Below are positions 8,119 through 16,624 of a stretch of 35,026 nucleotides of DNA, one piece after another. The first letter of the stretch is position 1. Each line of letters begins with the position of its first letter. A program made the position numbers and the translations under genes. A model generated the notes under the pieces. It worked only from the letters and a program-made list of their open reading frames with translations. It made no database searches and had not been told where the DNA came from. The DNA lies in contig CAZPZD010000023.1 of NCBI GenBank assembly GCA_964590515.1, positions 1 to 35,026 on the forward strand, read 5' to 3'. This DNA comes from JADFRG01 sp964590515 (lineage in GTDB: Bacteria > Chloroflexota > Anaerolineae > Anaerolineales > E44-bin32).

Positions 8119-8439
8119 ATGCGCGCCCTCATCGCTCTCGCCTTGATCCTCGCACTCTTAGTCACGATATTTGCGGTCCAAAATAATGCCGATACTTCGG
8201 TCAAGTTTCTGGCCTGGAGCGTTCGGGGATCGGCCGCGCTGGTGCTGATGATCACGCTCACCGTCGGAATCGTGGTGGGGGTGCTGCTCATGATTCCGGG
8301 TTCCGTTCGAAATCGCTTGAAAGTCGCGGAGCTAAATCGGCAGCTGAAGACCCTCGAGCACGATCTGCGAGAAGCCAAAGCAGGAACGGTGAAGCCAGCC
8401 AGCGCGTTGGCCGAGAAGCCCGTCCCTCGGGCGGGCTGA
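8119..8439 (+). CDS. LapA-domain (DUF1049) inner membrane protein
   Basis: A 106-residue protein with two membrane segments (about 3-20 and 38-60). The first is followed by the LapA/YciS family pattern FAVQNNADTSVKFL. A cytoplasmic coiled coil (about 68-92, NRLKVAELNRQLKTLEHDL) and a short Pro/Ala tail complete it. In Escherichia coli the family helps assemble lipopolysaccharide; in bacteria without LPS its role is unclear. AGGAGG lies about eight bases before the ATG and a strong promoter precedes it. The site-2 protease gene follows after 15 bases, so the two are probably one operon. Confidence 0.88.
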   Translation: MRALIALALILALLVTIFAVQNNADTSVKFLAWSVRGSAALVLMITLTVGIVVGVLLMIPGSVRNRLKVAELNRQLKTLEHDLREAKAGTVKPASALAEKPVPRAG

Positions 8440-8454
8440 GAGCAGGAGGCTAAG

Positions 8455-9594
8455 ATGGAAGGCGGTATTCCACTTTTCAAGGTGCGCGGGATCCAGATCC
8501 GCATGCACATCACCTTCCCGCTGATCCTGGTTTGGGGGGCAATTCAGTTCGGGGTCTTGGCCCGGCGCGGGCTGGCCGGGGCACTGTTCGGGGTCATCGT
8601 GACCGGTCTGCTGTTCGTCATCGTGGTGCTACACGAGCTGGGTCATAGTGTGGTGGCGCAATCCTACGGAGTCCAGGTGCGGCAAATCCTCCTGCTGCCG
8701 ATCGGCGGAGTCGCCCAGCTTGGGAAGATCCCCGAGAAGCCCAGCCAGGAACTGGCGATAGCGATTGCCGGGCCGCTGGTCAACTTTGCCCTGGCGGCCA
8801 TACTGGCGATCGTCGGACTTGCGGCCGGGTTGGACATGAGCCTGAGAGGCTTGGGGAGCGTGCTCAGTCAATTAGGGAGCGCGAACATCAGCGCGGTTTT
8901 CCGCTATGTGTTCGTCTCCAACCTCTTTCTCGGCCTATTCAACTTGCTTCCGGCCTTCCCGATGGACGGTGGCAGGGTGCTGCGGGCTCTGCTCGCGAGC
9001 CGGATGGACTACGCCCGGGCGACGGCCCTGGCGGTGACCATCGGCCAAGGACTGGCCTGGCTGATGGGATTGTGGGGTTTCCTGGGCGGCGGCTTCTTTC
9101 TGGTGTTGGTGGCGATTTTCGTTTACACCGGCGCTGGCCAGGAAGGCCGCATGGTTATGGTCCGAAGCGTGCTGGGGGAACTCAAGGTGGGGCAGGCCTA
9201 CTCGCGCCAGGCCAAGTGGTTGACGGCACACTCCACCCTGCGGGAGGCTGTCGAAATGACCCTCAGCTCGTTCCAGTCTGATTTCCCGGTTTGCGAGGGG
9301 AGCCAAGTGGTTGGTTTGCTGACCCACACCCAGCTGGTCGAGGCCCTGAGCCGCGGCGGGCCGGAACAAACTGTCGGGTCCAGCATGCGGGCCAACATTA
9401 CGCCGCTTTCGCCGGGAGATAGTCTCGTCCATGCGCAGAACCGGCTGATCGAGGAGCGGGTCGACGCACTGCCGGTCGAAGAGGCGGGACGGTTCGTTGG
9501 CCTGGTGACGAGCCGGGACATCGGAGAGGTCTTTCAGCTGGCGTCCCGCTGGCCCGGATTCTCCGAGCGGGCGACCCGCGCTATCCCGAGCTGA
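8455..9594 (+). CDS. Site-2 metalloprotease (M50B) with two CBS domains
   Basis: Intramembrane zinc protease, 379 residues. HELGH at 60-64 supplies the zinc ligands and catalytic Glu within a membrane helix. The third ligand lies in NLLPAFPMDGG (Asp171). Four to six hydrophobic segments fill the first 220 residues. Two CBS domains follow at about 245-365 (ending in GRFVGLVTSRD), as in the SpoIVFB-like branch of family M50, where CBS domains bind adenine nucleotides and tune proteolysis. Such proteases release membrane-held regulators; the substrate is unknown here. GGAGG lies six bases before the ATG. It follows the LapA-domain gene and shares its promoter. Confidence 0.92.
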   Translation: MEGGIPLFKVRGIQIRMHITFPLILVWGAIQFGVLARRGLAGALFGVIVTGLLFVIVVLHELGHSVVAQSYGVQVRQILLLPIGGVAQLGKIPEKPSQELAIAIAGPLVNFALAAILAIVGLAAGLDMSLRGLGSVLSQLGSANISAVFRYVFVSNLFLGLFNLLPAFPMDGGRVLRALLASRMDYARATALAVTIGQGLAWLMGLWGFLGGGFFLVLVAIFVYTGAGQEGRMVMVRSVLGELKVGQAYSRQAKWLTAHSTLREAVEMTLSSFQSDFPVCEGSQVVGLLTHTQLVEALSRGGPEQTVGSSMRANITPLSPGDSLVHAQNRLIEERVDALPVEEAGRFVGLVTSRDIGEVFQLASRWPGFSERATRAIPS

Positions 9595-9618
9595 CCTCGG
9601 TTCACGGGACGGAAGGCC

Positions 9619-10662
9619 TCAGGGATCGCTGAACTGGAGCTGGAAGAAGGCGACCGCCCGTTCGATCAACTCGATGCCCCCGAAGCCGATGAAGGTATGC
9701 GGCTCGGCCGGGTAGGTGTAGCACTCCACCGATTTCCCCAGTTCCGAAAGGCGTAGACACAGCTCCTCGGACCACTCCGGCGGCACCAGCTCATCCGCGC
9801 CGCCATGGTGGATGCTGATCGGGGCTTGGATCCGATCCAGGTAGCTGCTCGGAGAAATCCGGGCAAGGTCAGCAAGTGGGACATTGAGCTCTTCAAGCCC
9901 GCGGGTCCCGTCGGACCACTCATAAATCTTCTCAAAATTGAGGCGCTCGTCTGCGTTCATCGAGCCGTATAAGACGGCCGCCTCGACCGGGGACTCGACG
10001 GTCAGAATCCGAAGCGCAATCCCGCCGCCCATACTGTGACCAAACAGACCGATGTCGGTCGGGTCAGCAGCTGCGAGAGGTCCGGCCTCGCCGGCCTGGG
10101 CCTGCACCAGTCCGATCAGGTTGAGCACGTCCACCGCGTAGCCCACCCGGAAGAGATTGGAACCGGGGTCGGATGGAGGGTAATTGCGGTAGTTAGGGTG
10201 CAGCACAAGGAAACCCGCTGCCGCCAGCGAGTCCGCATAACCCGCGGTGTAACTCAAGGTCTCATACTGCTCCGGCTCCACGTAGCCATGCAGCACGAGC
10301 ACGATCGGAAACGGCCCTTGGCCGGTCGGCAGATCGAGGAATCCATGGACGGTCAAGCCGTCGCTCGGATAGTGGAACAGATAGCGGCTGAAGCCTGAGG
10401 AAACCCGCTGCTCCGGCTCGAATTCGATCCGACCCCCGCCATAGGTCCGCCGGATCAGATCATCGATGGTCAGTCCAGCGTATGGATCGGGCGTCGGGGA
10501 GGGGGCGGCTAAAGTCGGGACCGACCGCGTCGGTATTTCGGCCGGGGCGATCGTCGGAGCAGGATTGGAAGGGAAGGGGGTCGGCCCAGTGGGTGTCGGG
10601 AGACAGCTATAGAGAAGTGCCGCGGCTCCCAGCACTAAGAAGCGAGAGTTACCCAAAAACAC
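9619..10662 (-). CDS. Lipoprotein alpha/beta hydrolase (dienelactone hydrolase/peptidase S9-like)
   Basis: The 347-residue product starts with a signal segment and lipobox (LYSC, Cys20), then a Pro/Thr-rich linker to about residue 60, so it is probably tethered outside the cell. The rest is an alpha/beta hydrolase: oxyanion-hole strand VLVLHGY, nucleophile elbow GHSMGG, and near the end HHGGADELVPP (acid residue) and AEPHTF (His). This suits an esterase or peptidase; the substrate is unknown. The GTG start at 10662 overlaps the end of the thioesterase gene by 14 bases, so the two are translated from one message. A TTG a few codons in is an alternative start. Confidence 0.9.
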   Translation of the reverse strand: MFLGNSRFLVLGAAALLYSCLPTPTGPTPFPSNPAPTIAPAEIPTRSVPTLAAPSPTPDPYAGLTIDDLIRRTYGGGRIEFEPEQRVSSGFSRYLFHYPSDGLTVHGFLDLPTGQGPFPIVLVLHGYVEPEQYETLSYTAGYADSLAAAGFLVLHPNYRNYPPSDPGSNLFRVGYAVDVLNLIGLVQAQAGEAGPLAAADPTDIGLFGHSMGGGIALRILTVESPVEAAVLYGSMNADERLNFEKIYEWSDGTRGLEELNVPLADLARISPSSYLDRIQAPISIHHGGADELVPPEWSEELCLRLSELGKSVECYTYPAEPHTFIGFGGIELIERAVAFFQLQFSDP

Positions 10663-11128
10663 CAGACCCCGCCGGCTGGCCCTCGAAGACTCGGACCCCG
10701 ACGACCTCCGCCCGGGCGGTCAGCAGTCCATCCACAAAGGCCTGGCAAGTCAGCCGGACCTTGCGCCGTTCGATCTCGATGACCTGAGCGCGAAGTGTGA
10801 TCGGCCCGTCGTTCGGGGTCGGTTTCAGGTAATCGACGGCGATATGGGCGGTCGCGTAGCGGTAATACGGCTCTGAGCCCAATTCGCGGCCCTCGCTACG
10901 ATAAGCGGCGGCCATGGCCGTGCCCATACAGTGACAGTCGATGAGGGTCGCCAGGATCCCGCCGTTCAGCAAGCCCTTCCAACCTTGATAGCGCGACTGG
11001 GAAGTCCATTCGCAGACGGCCTCGTCTCCTTCCCAGAAACTGCGAATCTGAAGCCCCTCTGGGTTACCGGAGCCGCAGCCAAAGCACAGGTTACCCGGCA
11101 TGTGATCTTGGAAATAGGTGGGGGACAT
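10649..11128 (-). CDS. PaaI-like hotdog thioesterase
   Basis: Hotdog-fold protein of 159 residues from the ATG at 11128. It shows the PaaI/YiiD-type pattern: a Cys-containing N-terminal turn (NLCFGCGSGNPEGL), then the central helix NGGILATLIDCHCMG, whose Asp and Gly line the thioester site, and later AVDYLKPTP and RLTCQAFVDG. It probably hydrolyses acyl-CoA thioesters. A longer frame to 11218 exists, but those residues lie in the cysS-like gene's region and do not resemble the family. The start codon overlaps the possible ATG of the divergent ligase gene. An extended -10 box precedes it. Confidence 0.85.
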   Translation of the reverse strand: MSPTYFQDHMPGNLCFGCGSGNPEGLQIRSFWEGDEAVCEWTSQSRYQGWKGLLNGGILATLIDCHCMGTAMAAAYRSEGRELGSEPYYRYATAHIAVDYLKPTPNDGPITLRAQVIEIERRKVRLTCQAFVDGLLTARAEVVGVRVFEGQPAGSGVFG

Positions 11129-12470
11129 GGGTACTCGGGAGGGCGGACTATACCACAGCAAGTACAATTCCCGAGCACTGCACCGGGCTCCGCCACTGAC
11201 ACTGAAGCTCTTCAACACGCTCTCCCGAGAGATTCAAGAGTTCGCTCCTCAGGGCAGCCAAATCGGGATCTACGTCTGTGGCATCACCCCCTACGATACA
11301 ACCCACCTCGGGCACGCCTTCACCTATTCGGTCGCGGATGTCCTGATTCGGTATTTGGAATATCAGGGCGGGGCGGTCCGCTACGTTCAAAACGTGACCG
11401 ACGTGGATGACGACCTTCTGCGGGTGGCAGGCGAACGCCGGGAGGATTGGCGTCGGATGGGTGACCGCTGGACCTCGCACTACATCGAGGACATGGCGGC
11501 GCTCAACATCCGTCCACCGGATGTTTTGCCGCGGGCCACAGAGGTCATCCCGCAGATTATCGAGTCGGTCGAGAAGCTGCTTCAGGCCGGGGTGGCCTAC
11601 GCCGCCGATGGCGGTGTGTACTTCGATCTACAGGCTTGGCCGGCCTACGGCCGCCTGTCGAGGCTTTCGGCGGATCAGATGCTTCCGATCGCCAATGAGC
11701 GTGGAAACCGGCCGGACGATCCAAACAAGCGACGACCGTTGGATTTCGTGCTCTGGCAGTCCCAGGCGCCCGGTGAGCCGGGCTGGGCCAGTCCCTGGGG
11801 TCCGGGTCGCCCCGGATGGCATATCGAGTGTTCGACCTTGGCCTCTCAGCACATCGGCCAGACCGTGGACCTCCACGCGGGGGGTGAGGACTTGGTGTTT
11901 CCTCATCATGAGAGCGAGATCGCCCAGGCCGAGTCCCTGACCGGTAAGCCGTTCGCCGGGCACTGGCTGCATGTCGCCCCGGTCCGCCACCTCGGCGAAA
12001 AGATGAGCAAATCGCTCGGGAACCTCGTCATGGTACGCGGCTTGCTGGATCGTTGGTCGCCAGATGCCATCCGGGTCTACCTGGCATCTCATCACTACCG
12101 CGATTCGTGGACCTACGATGCCGAGGCCTTACACGATGCGGCCCGGGAGGCCAAGGCGCTCGCGGCCGCGGCCGCGAGCGCGAGCGGCGAGGGCGAGACG
12201 CTCTCGGTTGATGAGCTCGTCGCGGAGTTTGCCCAGGCGATCGAACAGGACCTCAACACCCCGGCGGCGATCGGCGTTTTGGTGATGATCGCGGAATCGA
12301 TTGTGGCGGCTTCGAAACTGGGCGGCGCCGTGGCGGCGGCCCAAGTTACGCTGAGTAAGCTGGGTGGGGTCTTAGGATTGCGGCTGGGTTCCGCCGGACC
12401 GGAGGGGAAGGTCGTCGAGGGCTGGCGCCGGCATCTGACCCGATTCCGGTCGGAGCCCGGTCCGGGCTGA
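11127..12470 (+). CDS. Cysteinyl-tRNA synthetase / MshC-like cysteine ligase
   Basis: Class I ligase that activates cysteine with ATP. Zinc-site Cys in YVCGITPYD, HIGH-type THLGHA, YVQNVTDVDDDLL, GWHIECS (second Cys), FPHHESE (His and Glu ligands) and KMSKS are all visible. The first motifs (CGITPYD, LGHA, YVQNVTDVDD, and later HYRDSW) are closer to what I recall of MshC, the mycothiol cysteine ligase, than of ordinary CysS (CGPTVYD). At about 448 residues it is near MshC or short CysS length. I cannot decide between them. The domain begins at LTLKLFNTL, about 24 residues after the ATG at 11127, so that start, which overlaps the divergent thioesterase ATG, may be too long; CTG codons near 11200 are alternatives. 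Confidence 0.85.
   Translation: MGTREGGLYHSKYNSRALHRAPPLTLKLFNTLSREIQEFAPQGSQIGIYVCGITPYDTTHLGHAFTYSVADVLIRYLEYQGGAVRYVQNVTDVDDDLLRVAGERREDWRRMGDRWTSHYIEDMAALNIRPPDVLPRATEVIPQIIESVEKLLQAGVAYAADGGVYFDLQAWPAYGRLSRLSADQMLPIANERGNRPDDPNKRRPLDFVLWQSQAPGEPGWASPWGPGRPGWHIECSTLASQHIGQTVDLHAGGEDLVFPHHESEIAQAESLTGKPFAGHWLHVAPVRHLGEKMSKSLGNLVMVRGLLDRWSPDAIRVYLASHHYRDSWTYDAEALHDAAREAKALAAAAASASGEGETLSVDELVAEFAQAIEQDLNTPAAIGVLVMIAESIVAASKLGGAVAAAQVTLSKLGGVLGLRLGSAGPEGKVVEGWRRHLTRFRSEPGPG
11147..11152 (-). promoter_or_regulatory. Possible extended -10 promoter for thioesterase-hydrolase operon
   Basis: On the reverse strand TGGTATAGT gives an extended -10 box (TG-n-TATAGT) about 18 bases before the thioesterase ATG. 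No convincing -35 box is seen at 16-18 bases further upstream, which an extended -10 can tolerate. Confidence 0.35.
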
Positions 12471-12491
12471 AGTCACAGCTGGAGGAATCTA

Positions 12492-14783
12492 ATGCAAGGA
12501 TTGATCGGACAGGAACTCGGCGGATACCGGATCATCTCCCAGATCGGAAAGGGGGGTATGGCGACGGTCTTCAAGGCCTACCAGCCCTCCCTCGACCGAT
12601 ATGTGGCGATCAAGGTGCTGCCCCCCTACTACGCCGAGCAGGACGAGACCTTCCTCAAGCGCTTCCGCCAGGAGGCCAAAGCCATTGCCAGCCTCCGGCA
12701 CCCGAACATCCTGATTGTCCTCGACTATGGCGAGCTGGAGCGAACAACCTATCTGGTCATGGAATTCGTAGAGGCGGGAACGTTGGGCGACCAGATGGGG
12801 AAGCCGATGGCGCCCGGCCAGATTGCGGGGCTCGTCGGGCAGGTCGCCGGGGCCCTTCATTACGCACACCAGGAAGGCGTCGTCCACCGTGACATCAAAC
12901 CCAGCAATATCATGCTGCCAAAGCCAAACTGGCCGCTGCTTACTGACTTCGGTCTGGCCAAGATCGTCGGCGGGACCCAATTGACTCAGTCGGGGACGGT
13001 CGCCGGGACGCCGGCCTACATGTCCCCGGAGCAGGGACGGGGCGAGCGGGTCGACCACCGGAGCGACATCTACTCCCTGGGAATCGTTTTGTACGAAATG
13101 GCCACCGGGGTCGTCCCGTTCGAGGCCGAGACCCCGATGGCGGTGATCGTGAAGCACATCATCGACCCGCTCCCGCTGCCGCGCAGCAAGACTCCGGCTT
13201 TGTCGGAGGCCATCGAGCGGGTGATCCTGAAGGCGCTGGCCAAAGACCCGGCCGATCGGTTTCAAGATGTGGGGCAGCTGGCTGAGGCGCTGACCGCTGC
13301 GGTCGGCACATTGCCGCCCGGGCAAGCCAGCGTCGCACCCGCATTTCCCTCTCACGAGTTGACGACCCTGCAGGTGACCGGTTCGGACATTGCGGCGCGG
13401 CTCCCGGCTGCCACCAGAGCTGGTCCGAAGGAGGGGATGGCCGAGGCAGCGGCGGCCGATGCCCGGCCGAAAGGCGGGCGATCCTGGTGGTTTCGTCTCG
13501 GGTTAGCGGCGGGTGTTCTGGTGCTGGGGTTCGCTGGGTTTGCCGCGATTCGGGCGCTTGGGCTCGGAGGTGGCGGAGGGGTTCCGATCGCAGACGAGCC
13601 GTCGGAAGCCCGGACCCTCGAACAACTGGTGGCGGACGGGTATGCCGGCCTGCAGGCCGGCGATTACGAGGCCGCGATCCGCGACTTCGAGACCGCGATC
13701 GAGCGGGAACCTGGGAATCCGGAACGCTACTTCGATGTGGCTCGGGCTTACTTCGCTTCCGGCGACCCGGATGCGGCTTCCGATCTGATTCAGGAAGCAG
13801 TTGATCTGACTCCTGGGGATTCAGGCGTGCATGAGTCGGCCGGATGGGTCTATCAGGAATTGGGACTGCATGAGGAGGCAGCGGGCGAATTCCGCATCGC
13901 GCTTGAGCTGGATCCGCAGGAGCATTGGCTCTACGCCACGATCGCGGACTCTTATCTGGCCGCCGGACTTCCCGAGCAGGCGGCAACGGTTCTCGGCGAG
14001 GGCCTGGCGGACCCCGAGGTGGCCTCTGACTCCGTCAGCCTGGAGTCCATTGGCTGGGTATTCCTTTCACTGGGCGATCCGGCCCAGGCCGAACAGACCT
14101 TTAACCAAGCGATCACCGCCGGTGCAGACTTCCCTGGACCCTGGGAAGGGCTTGCGGAGGCGGTGCATCAGCAGGGCGATCTGGAGGACGCATTAGCGGT
14201 CCTGGCTTCCGGGATTCGGTTGTTTCCACAGCATGCACCCTTCTTTCATACGGCGGGCCAACTGCACTGGGAGCGTGGGCGATACGATCCAGCCGTGGTC
14301 GCGTTTCAACATGCGATCGAGCTGGATCCCGCGAAGAGCGCCAGCTACTCGAGCTTGGCCAGCATGTACAGCGAAATGGACCTGCTGGCGGAGGCCGAGC
14401 AACTCTTGCTGGGAGGGCTCGAGGCACACCCGGAGAACACAAACTTCTATGCCGATCTCGCCAGCTTTTACAGCGGACAGGGGCGGTACGCTGAAGCTGC
14501 GCCACTTTATGAGACGCTGACTCAGACCGAGGCCGACAACGGTTGGTGGTTTGCCTATTTGGCGGACACCTACCGCAACTTGGGGGATCCGGAGAGTGCG
14601 TTTCAGTGGCTGGCAGAGGCCGCGGCCCGGAGCTCGGGCGATCCCTGGCTGAACGACTATATCGGCTGGATCTATGTCGGGCTGGGCGATTGCGAGAATG
14701 CCCTCGGCCACTTTGAGTATGCCCTCGAGCTCGACTCCACCATCGAGAGCTCGGCAGAGGGGCTGCAGTCGTGCGGGGGCTAG
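12492..14783 (+). CDS. PknB-type Ser/Thr protein kinase with C-terminal TPR repeats
   Basis: A 763-residue transmembrane kinase. The kinase domain is at 1-275: glycine loop IGKGGM (18-23), ATP-binding Lys41 in VAIKVL, catalytic Asp134 in HRDIKPSN, metal-binding Asp152 in DFGLA, then AYMSPEQ. All active-site residues are present, so it should be active. A basic juxtamembrane stretch precedes one membrane segment (about 333-355). After a Gly-rich spacer, residues 370-763 are about ten TPR repeats, placed outside the membrane by this topology, where they may sense a protein or scaffold. GGAGG lies six bases before the ATG. The FHA proteins of the secretion locus are candidate readers of its phosphothreonines (inference). 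Confidence 0.95.
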   Translation: MQGLIGQELGGYRIISQIGKGGMATVFKAYQPSLDRYVAIKVLPPYYAEQDETFLKRFRQEAKAIASLRHPNILIVLDYGELERTTYLVMEFVEAGTLGDQMGKPMAPGQIAGLVGQVAGALHYAHQEGVVHRDIKPSNIMLPKPNWPLLTDFGLAKIVGGTQLTQSGTVAGTPAYMSPEQGRGERVDHRSDIYSLGIVLYEMATGVVPFEAETPMAVIVKHIIDPLPLPRSKTPALSEAIERVILKALAKDPADRFQDVGQLAEALTAAVGTLPPGQASVAPAFPSHELTTLQVTGSDIAARLPAATRAGPKEGMAEAAAADARPKGGRSWWFRLGLAAGVLVLGFAGFAAIRALGLGGGGGVPIADEPSEARTLEQLVADGYAGLQAGDYEAAIRDFETAIEREPGNPERYFDVARAYFASGDPDAASDLIQEAVDLTPGDSGVHESAGWVYQELGLHEEAAGEFRIALELDPQEHWLYATIADSYLAAGLPEQAATVLGEGLADPEVASDSVSLESIGWVFLSLGDPAQAEQTFNQAITAGADFPGPWEGLAEAVHQQGDLEDALAVLASGIRLFPQHAPFFHTAGQLHWERGRYDPAVVAFQHAIELDPAKSASYSSLASMYSEMDLLAEAEQLLLGGLEAHPENTNFYADLASFYSGQGRYAEAAPLYETLTQTEADNGWWFAYLADTYRNLGDPESAFQWLAEAAARSSGDPWLNDYIGWIYVGLGDCENALGHFEYALELDSTIESSAEGLQSCGG

Positions 14784-14822
14784 CGACCCGCTCCGTTCGG
14801 CCCTAAGAGCCTAGGGAATCCC

Positions 14823-14847
14823 GCCGCGGGGGAGGGATCGCCGCGGC
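14823..14847. other. GC-rich stem after kinase gene
   Basis: GCCGCGG and CCGCGGC form a 7-bp inverted repeat separated by about 11 bases, about 40 bases after the kinase stop. There is no T-run, so an intrinsic terminator is not established; it could still slow or end transcription. Confidence 0.3.
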
Positions 14848-14890
14848 GCCGACTGCGCATAGCCACGCCAGTGAGTAACCTGGCAACCTA

Positions 14891-15020
14891 GTAACCAAGT
14901 AGCCAAGCAGCCAAGCAGCCAAGCAGCCAAGTGGCCGCGCAGCCAAGTGGCCAAGGCGTCAAGTGGCCAAGTGGCGGCATGGCCGAGTGGCCTAGCAGCC
15001 AAGTGTCCAAGTGCCAAGTT
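14891..15020. repeat. Degenerate 8-bp tandem repeat (GCCAAGYR type)
   Basis: The intergenic region between the kinase and the L,D-transpeptidase holds about fourteen variants of an 8-base unit. The clearest part is AGCCAAGC repeated three times, changing into GGCCAAGT units with single-base and single-unit drift toward 15020. It is non-coding: the frames through it on either strand give low-complexity Trp/Gly/Leu/Ala peptides. Similar unit repeats are, from memory, scattered in intergenic regions of Chloroflexota. The whole 288-bp gap holds no gene; any promoter for the transpeptidase must lie within or after the repeat. Confidence 0.85.
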
Positions 15021-15071
15021 CCCCATTGGCAGGCTCCTTGCAACAATCTCCTGAGACGGAGTCAAACGTCG

Positions 15072-16619
15072 ATGCGGGTCTCAGTAGAGCGTCTCCCAGG
15101 ACGAGAAATCCCGTCCGGACAGCTTCTCCGGGCTTTGGTCGGATTGGGCCTGGCGCTGAGTGGGTTAGCGGGGCTCGCGCTTGCCCTTCTGCTTGGCATG
15201 TACGGATTCTTCCGGGTGTCTGACTCGATCGCGCCCGGGGTGGCCGTCGGCCAACTGCCGGTCGGAGGTCTGCCCGTGACGGATGCCGCCGATCGGTTGG
15301 ATCAGGCTTGGAACCAGGATCTGATGCTCTCCGCAGTGGACACCAGCGACGCCAGCCGGATCTGGCCCGTGGCGCCGGGCGAATTCGGCTTGCAGGTCGA
15401 GGCGGCTGAGAGCGCTCAGCTGGCGTATGCGTACGGGCGGCAACGTGGTCTGATCCAGGATCTTTTCGACTTAGTGACAGGTTTCACAAACAGATGGCAT
15501 AGCGACCCCGTTGTCGAGTTTGATCCGGATCAGGCCAGAGCCACTCTCACGGCCTGGGCCGAAACGGTTGCCTTGCCTGCCGCCGATGCGCGCCTCGGAC
15601 TGGAGGCAGGGGAAGTGCTCATCACTCCAGCGCAGTGGGGAAGGCGGCTGGACCTCGAGGCCAGCCTAGCCCTGTTGAGTGCCGACCCAGCGTCCATTCT
15701 GCTTCGCTATGGGTTCATTCCGCTCGTCACTGAACCGATCGCCCCGTTTGTGGTGGACGTCGAGGCGGCGGCCATCGAGGCCGAACAGCTCCTTTCGCGT
15801 GACATCGGGTTGAGAGCGTACGACCCGGTCACCGACGAGTGGCTGGAATGGGCTCCGAATCGGGCGGAGATCGGCGGCTGGCTGCTCGTCGGACAGGAGG
15901 GGGGCCGGCTGACGGTGTCAATCAATGAGCAGGCGGTTCGAGCTTTCGTCGCGGGCCTGCCGGTCGGCGAAGAACGGTCTCTCGACGAAGAGACTGCCGC
16001 TCACTCGCTCCTGGCCGGTCTGCGCGGTGAGACCGGGGAGTCGATTCTGCTCCGCTACCTGCCGAGGTATTACCAGGTACTCCCGCAAGATACCCTGATC
16101 TCGATCAGCTTCAAAGTGGGGATCCCCTATTGGAAGTGGCTGGAAAGCAACCCGCAGGTGACGGTCAGGGGGCTCGTTCCCGGAGAGTCGCTGACCATCC
16201 CGCCCCGAGACGCCATGCTCGAACTGCCGGTGATTCAAGGCAAGCGAATAGTCATCGGCATCAGCGAGCAACGCATGTGGGTCTATGAGAATGGCGAACT
16301 CATCCGGGAACACCTGGTCAGCACCGGCATCCCGAACTCACCGACGATGCCGGGCGTCTTCCAGGTCAAGTCTCATATCCTGAGCGCCTACGCATCCAAC
16401 TGGGATCTCACCATGCCGCACTTCCTGGGCATCTACCACGCGGTTCCCAATTTCCTCAACGGGATCCACGGTCTCCCCCTGCTGTCCAACGGGGTCCGCC
16501 TCTGGGCCAACGTGCTGGGGCAGCCGGCATCCTATGGGTGCGTGATCCTCGACCTGGAGGCGGCCGAACACCTTTACGGCTGGGCGGAAGATGGGGTCGT
16601 GGTCGAAATTCGAGGCTAG
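15072..16619 (+). CDS. L,D-transpeptidase (YkuD) with peptidoglycan-binding domains
   Basis: A membrane-anchored cell-wall enzyme of 515 residues from the ATG at 15072; the longer frame starts inside the 8-bp repeat and is rejected. A membrane segment lies at about 20-45. It is followed by a VanW/PG_binding_4-like region (about 55-330, with two domains), a LysM-like piece (QVLPQDTLISISFKVGIPYWKWLE) near 340-380, and a YkuD domain at about 395-515. The catalytic triad region is visible: His466 in IHGLPL and Cys490 in ASYGCVIL. The usual SHGC is SYGC here. Such enzymes make 3-3 crosslinks in peptidoglycan or attach proteins to it. This implies a peptidoglycan-containing wall. Confidence 0.92.
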   Translation: MRVSVERLPGREIPSGQLLRALVGLGLALSGLAGLALALLLGMYGFFRVSDSIAPGVAVGQLPVGGLPVTDAADRLDQAWNQDLMLSAVDTSDASRIWPVAPGEFGLQVEAAESAQLAYAYGRQRGLIQDLFDLVTGFTNRWHSDPVVEFDPDQARATLTAWAETVALPAADARLGLEAGEVLITPAQWGRRLDLEASLALLSADPASILLRYGFIPLVTEPIAPFVVDVEAAAIEAEQLLSRDIGLRAYDPVTDEWLEWAPNRAEIGGWLLVGQEGGRLTVSINEQAVRAFVAGLPVGEERSLDEETAAHSLLAGLRGETGESILLRYLPRYYQVLPQDTLISISFKVGIPYWKWLESNPQVTVRGLVPGESLTIPPRDAMLELPVIQGKRIVIGISEQRMWVYENGELIREHLVSTGIPNSPTMPGVFQVKSHILSAYASNWDLTMPHFLGIYHAVPNFLNGIHGLPLLSNGVRLWANVLGQPASYGCVILDLEAAEHLYGWAEDGVVVEIRG

Positions 16620-16624
16620 CCTGC

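Noticed and set aside
10649..11218. Longer thioesterase start at 11218
   Set aside because: The added residues do not resemble the family and overlap the cysteine-ligase start region.
14891..15020. CRISPR array
   Set aside because: Units are 8 bases without spacers; no Cas genes are present.
14811..15065. Leftward 84-codon frame through the 8-bp repeat
   Set aside because: It encodes only the repeat (Ala-Trp-Leu-Gly low complexity) and has no ribosome site of note.
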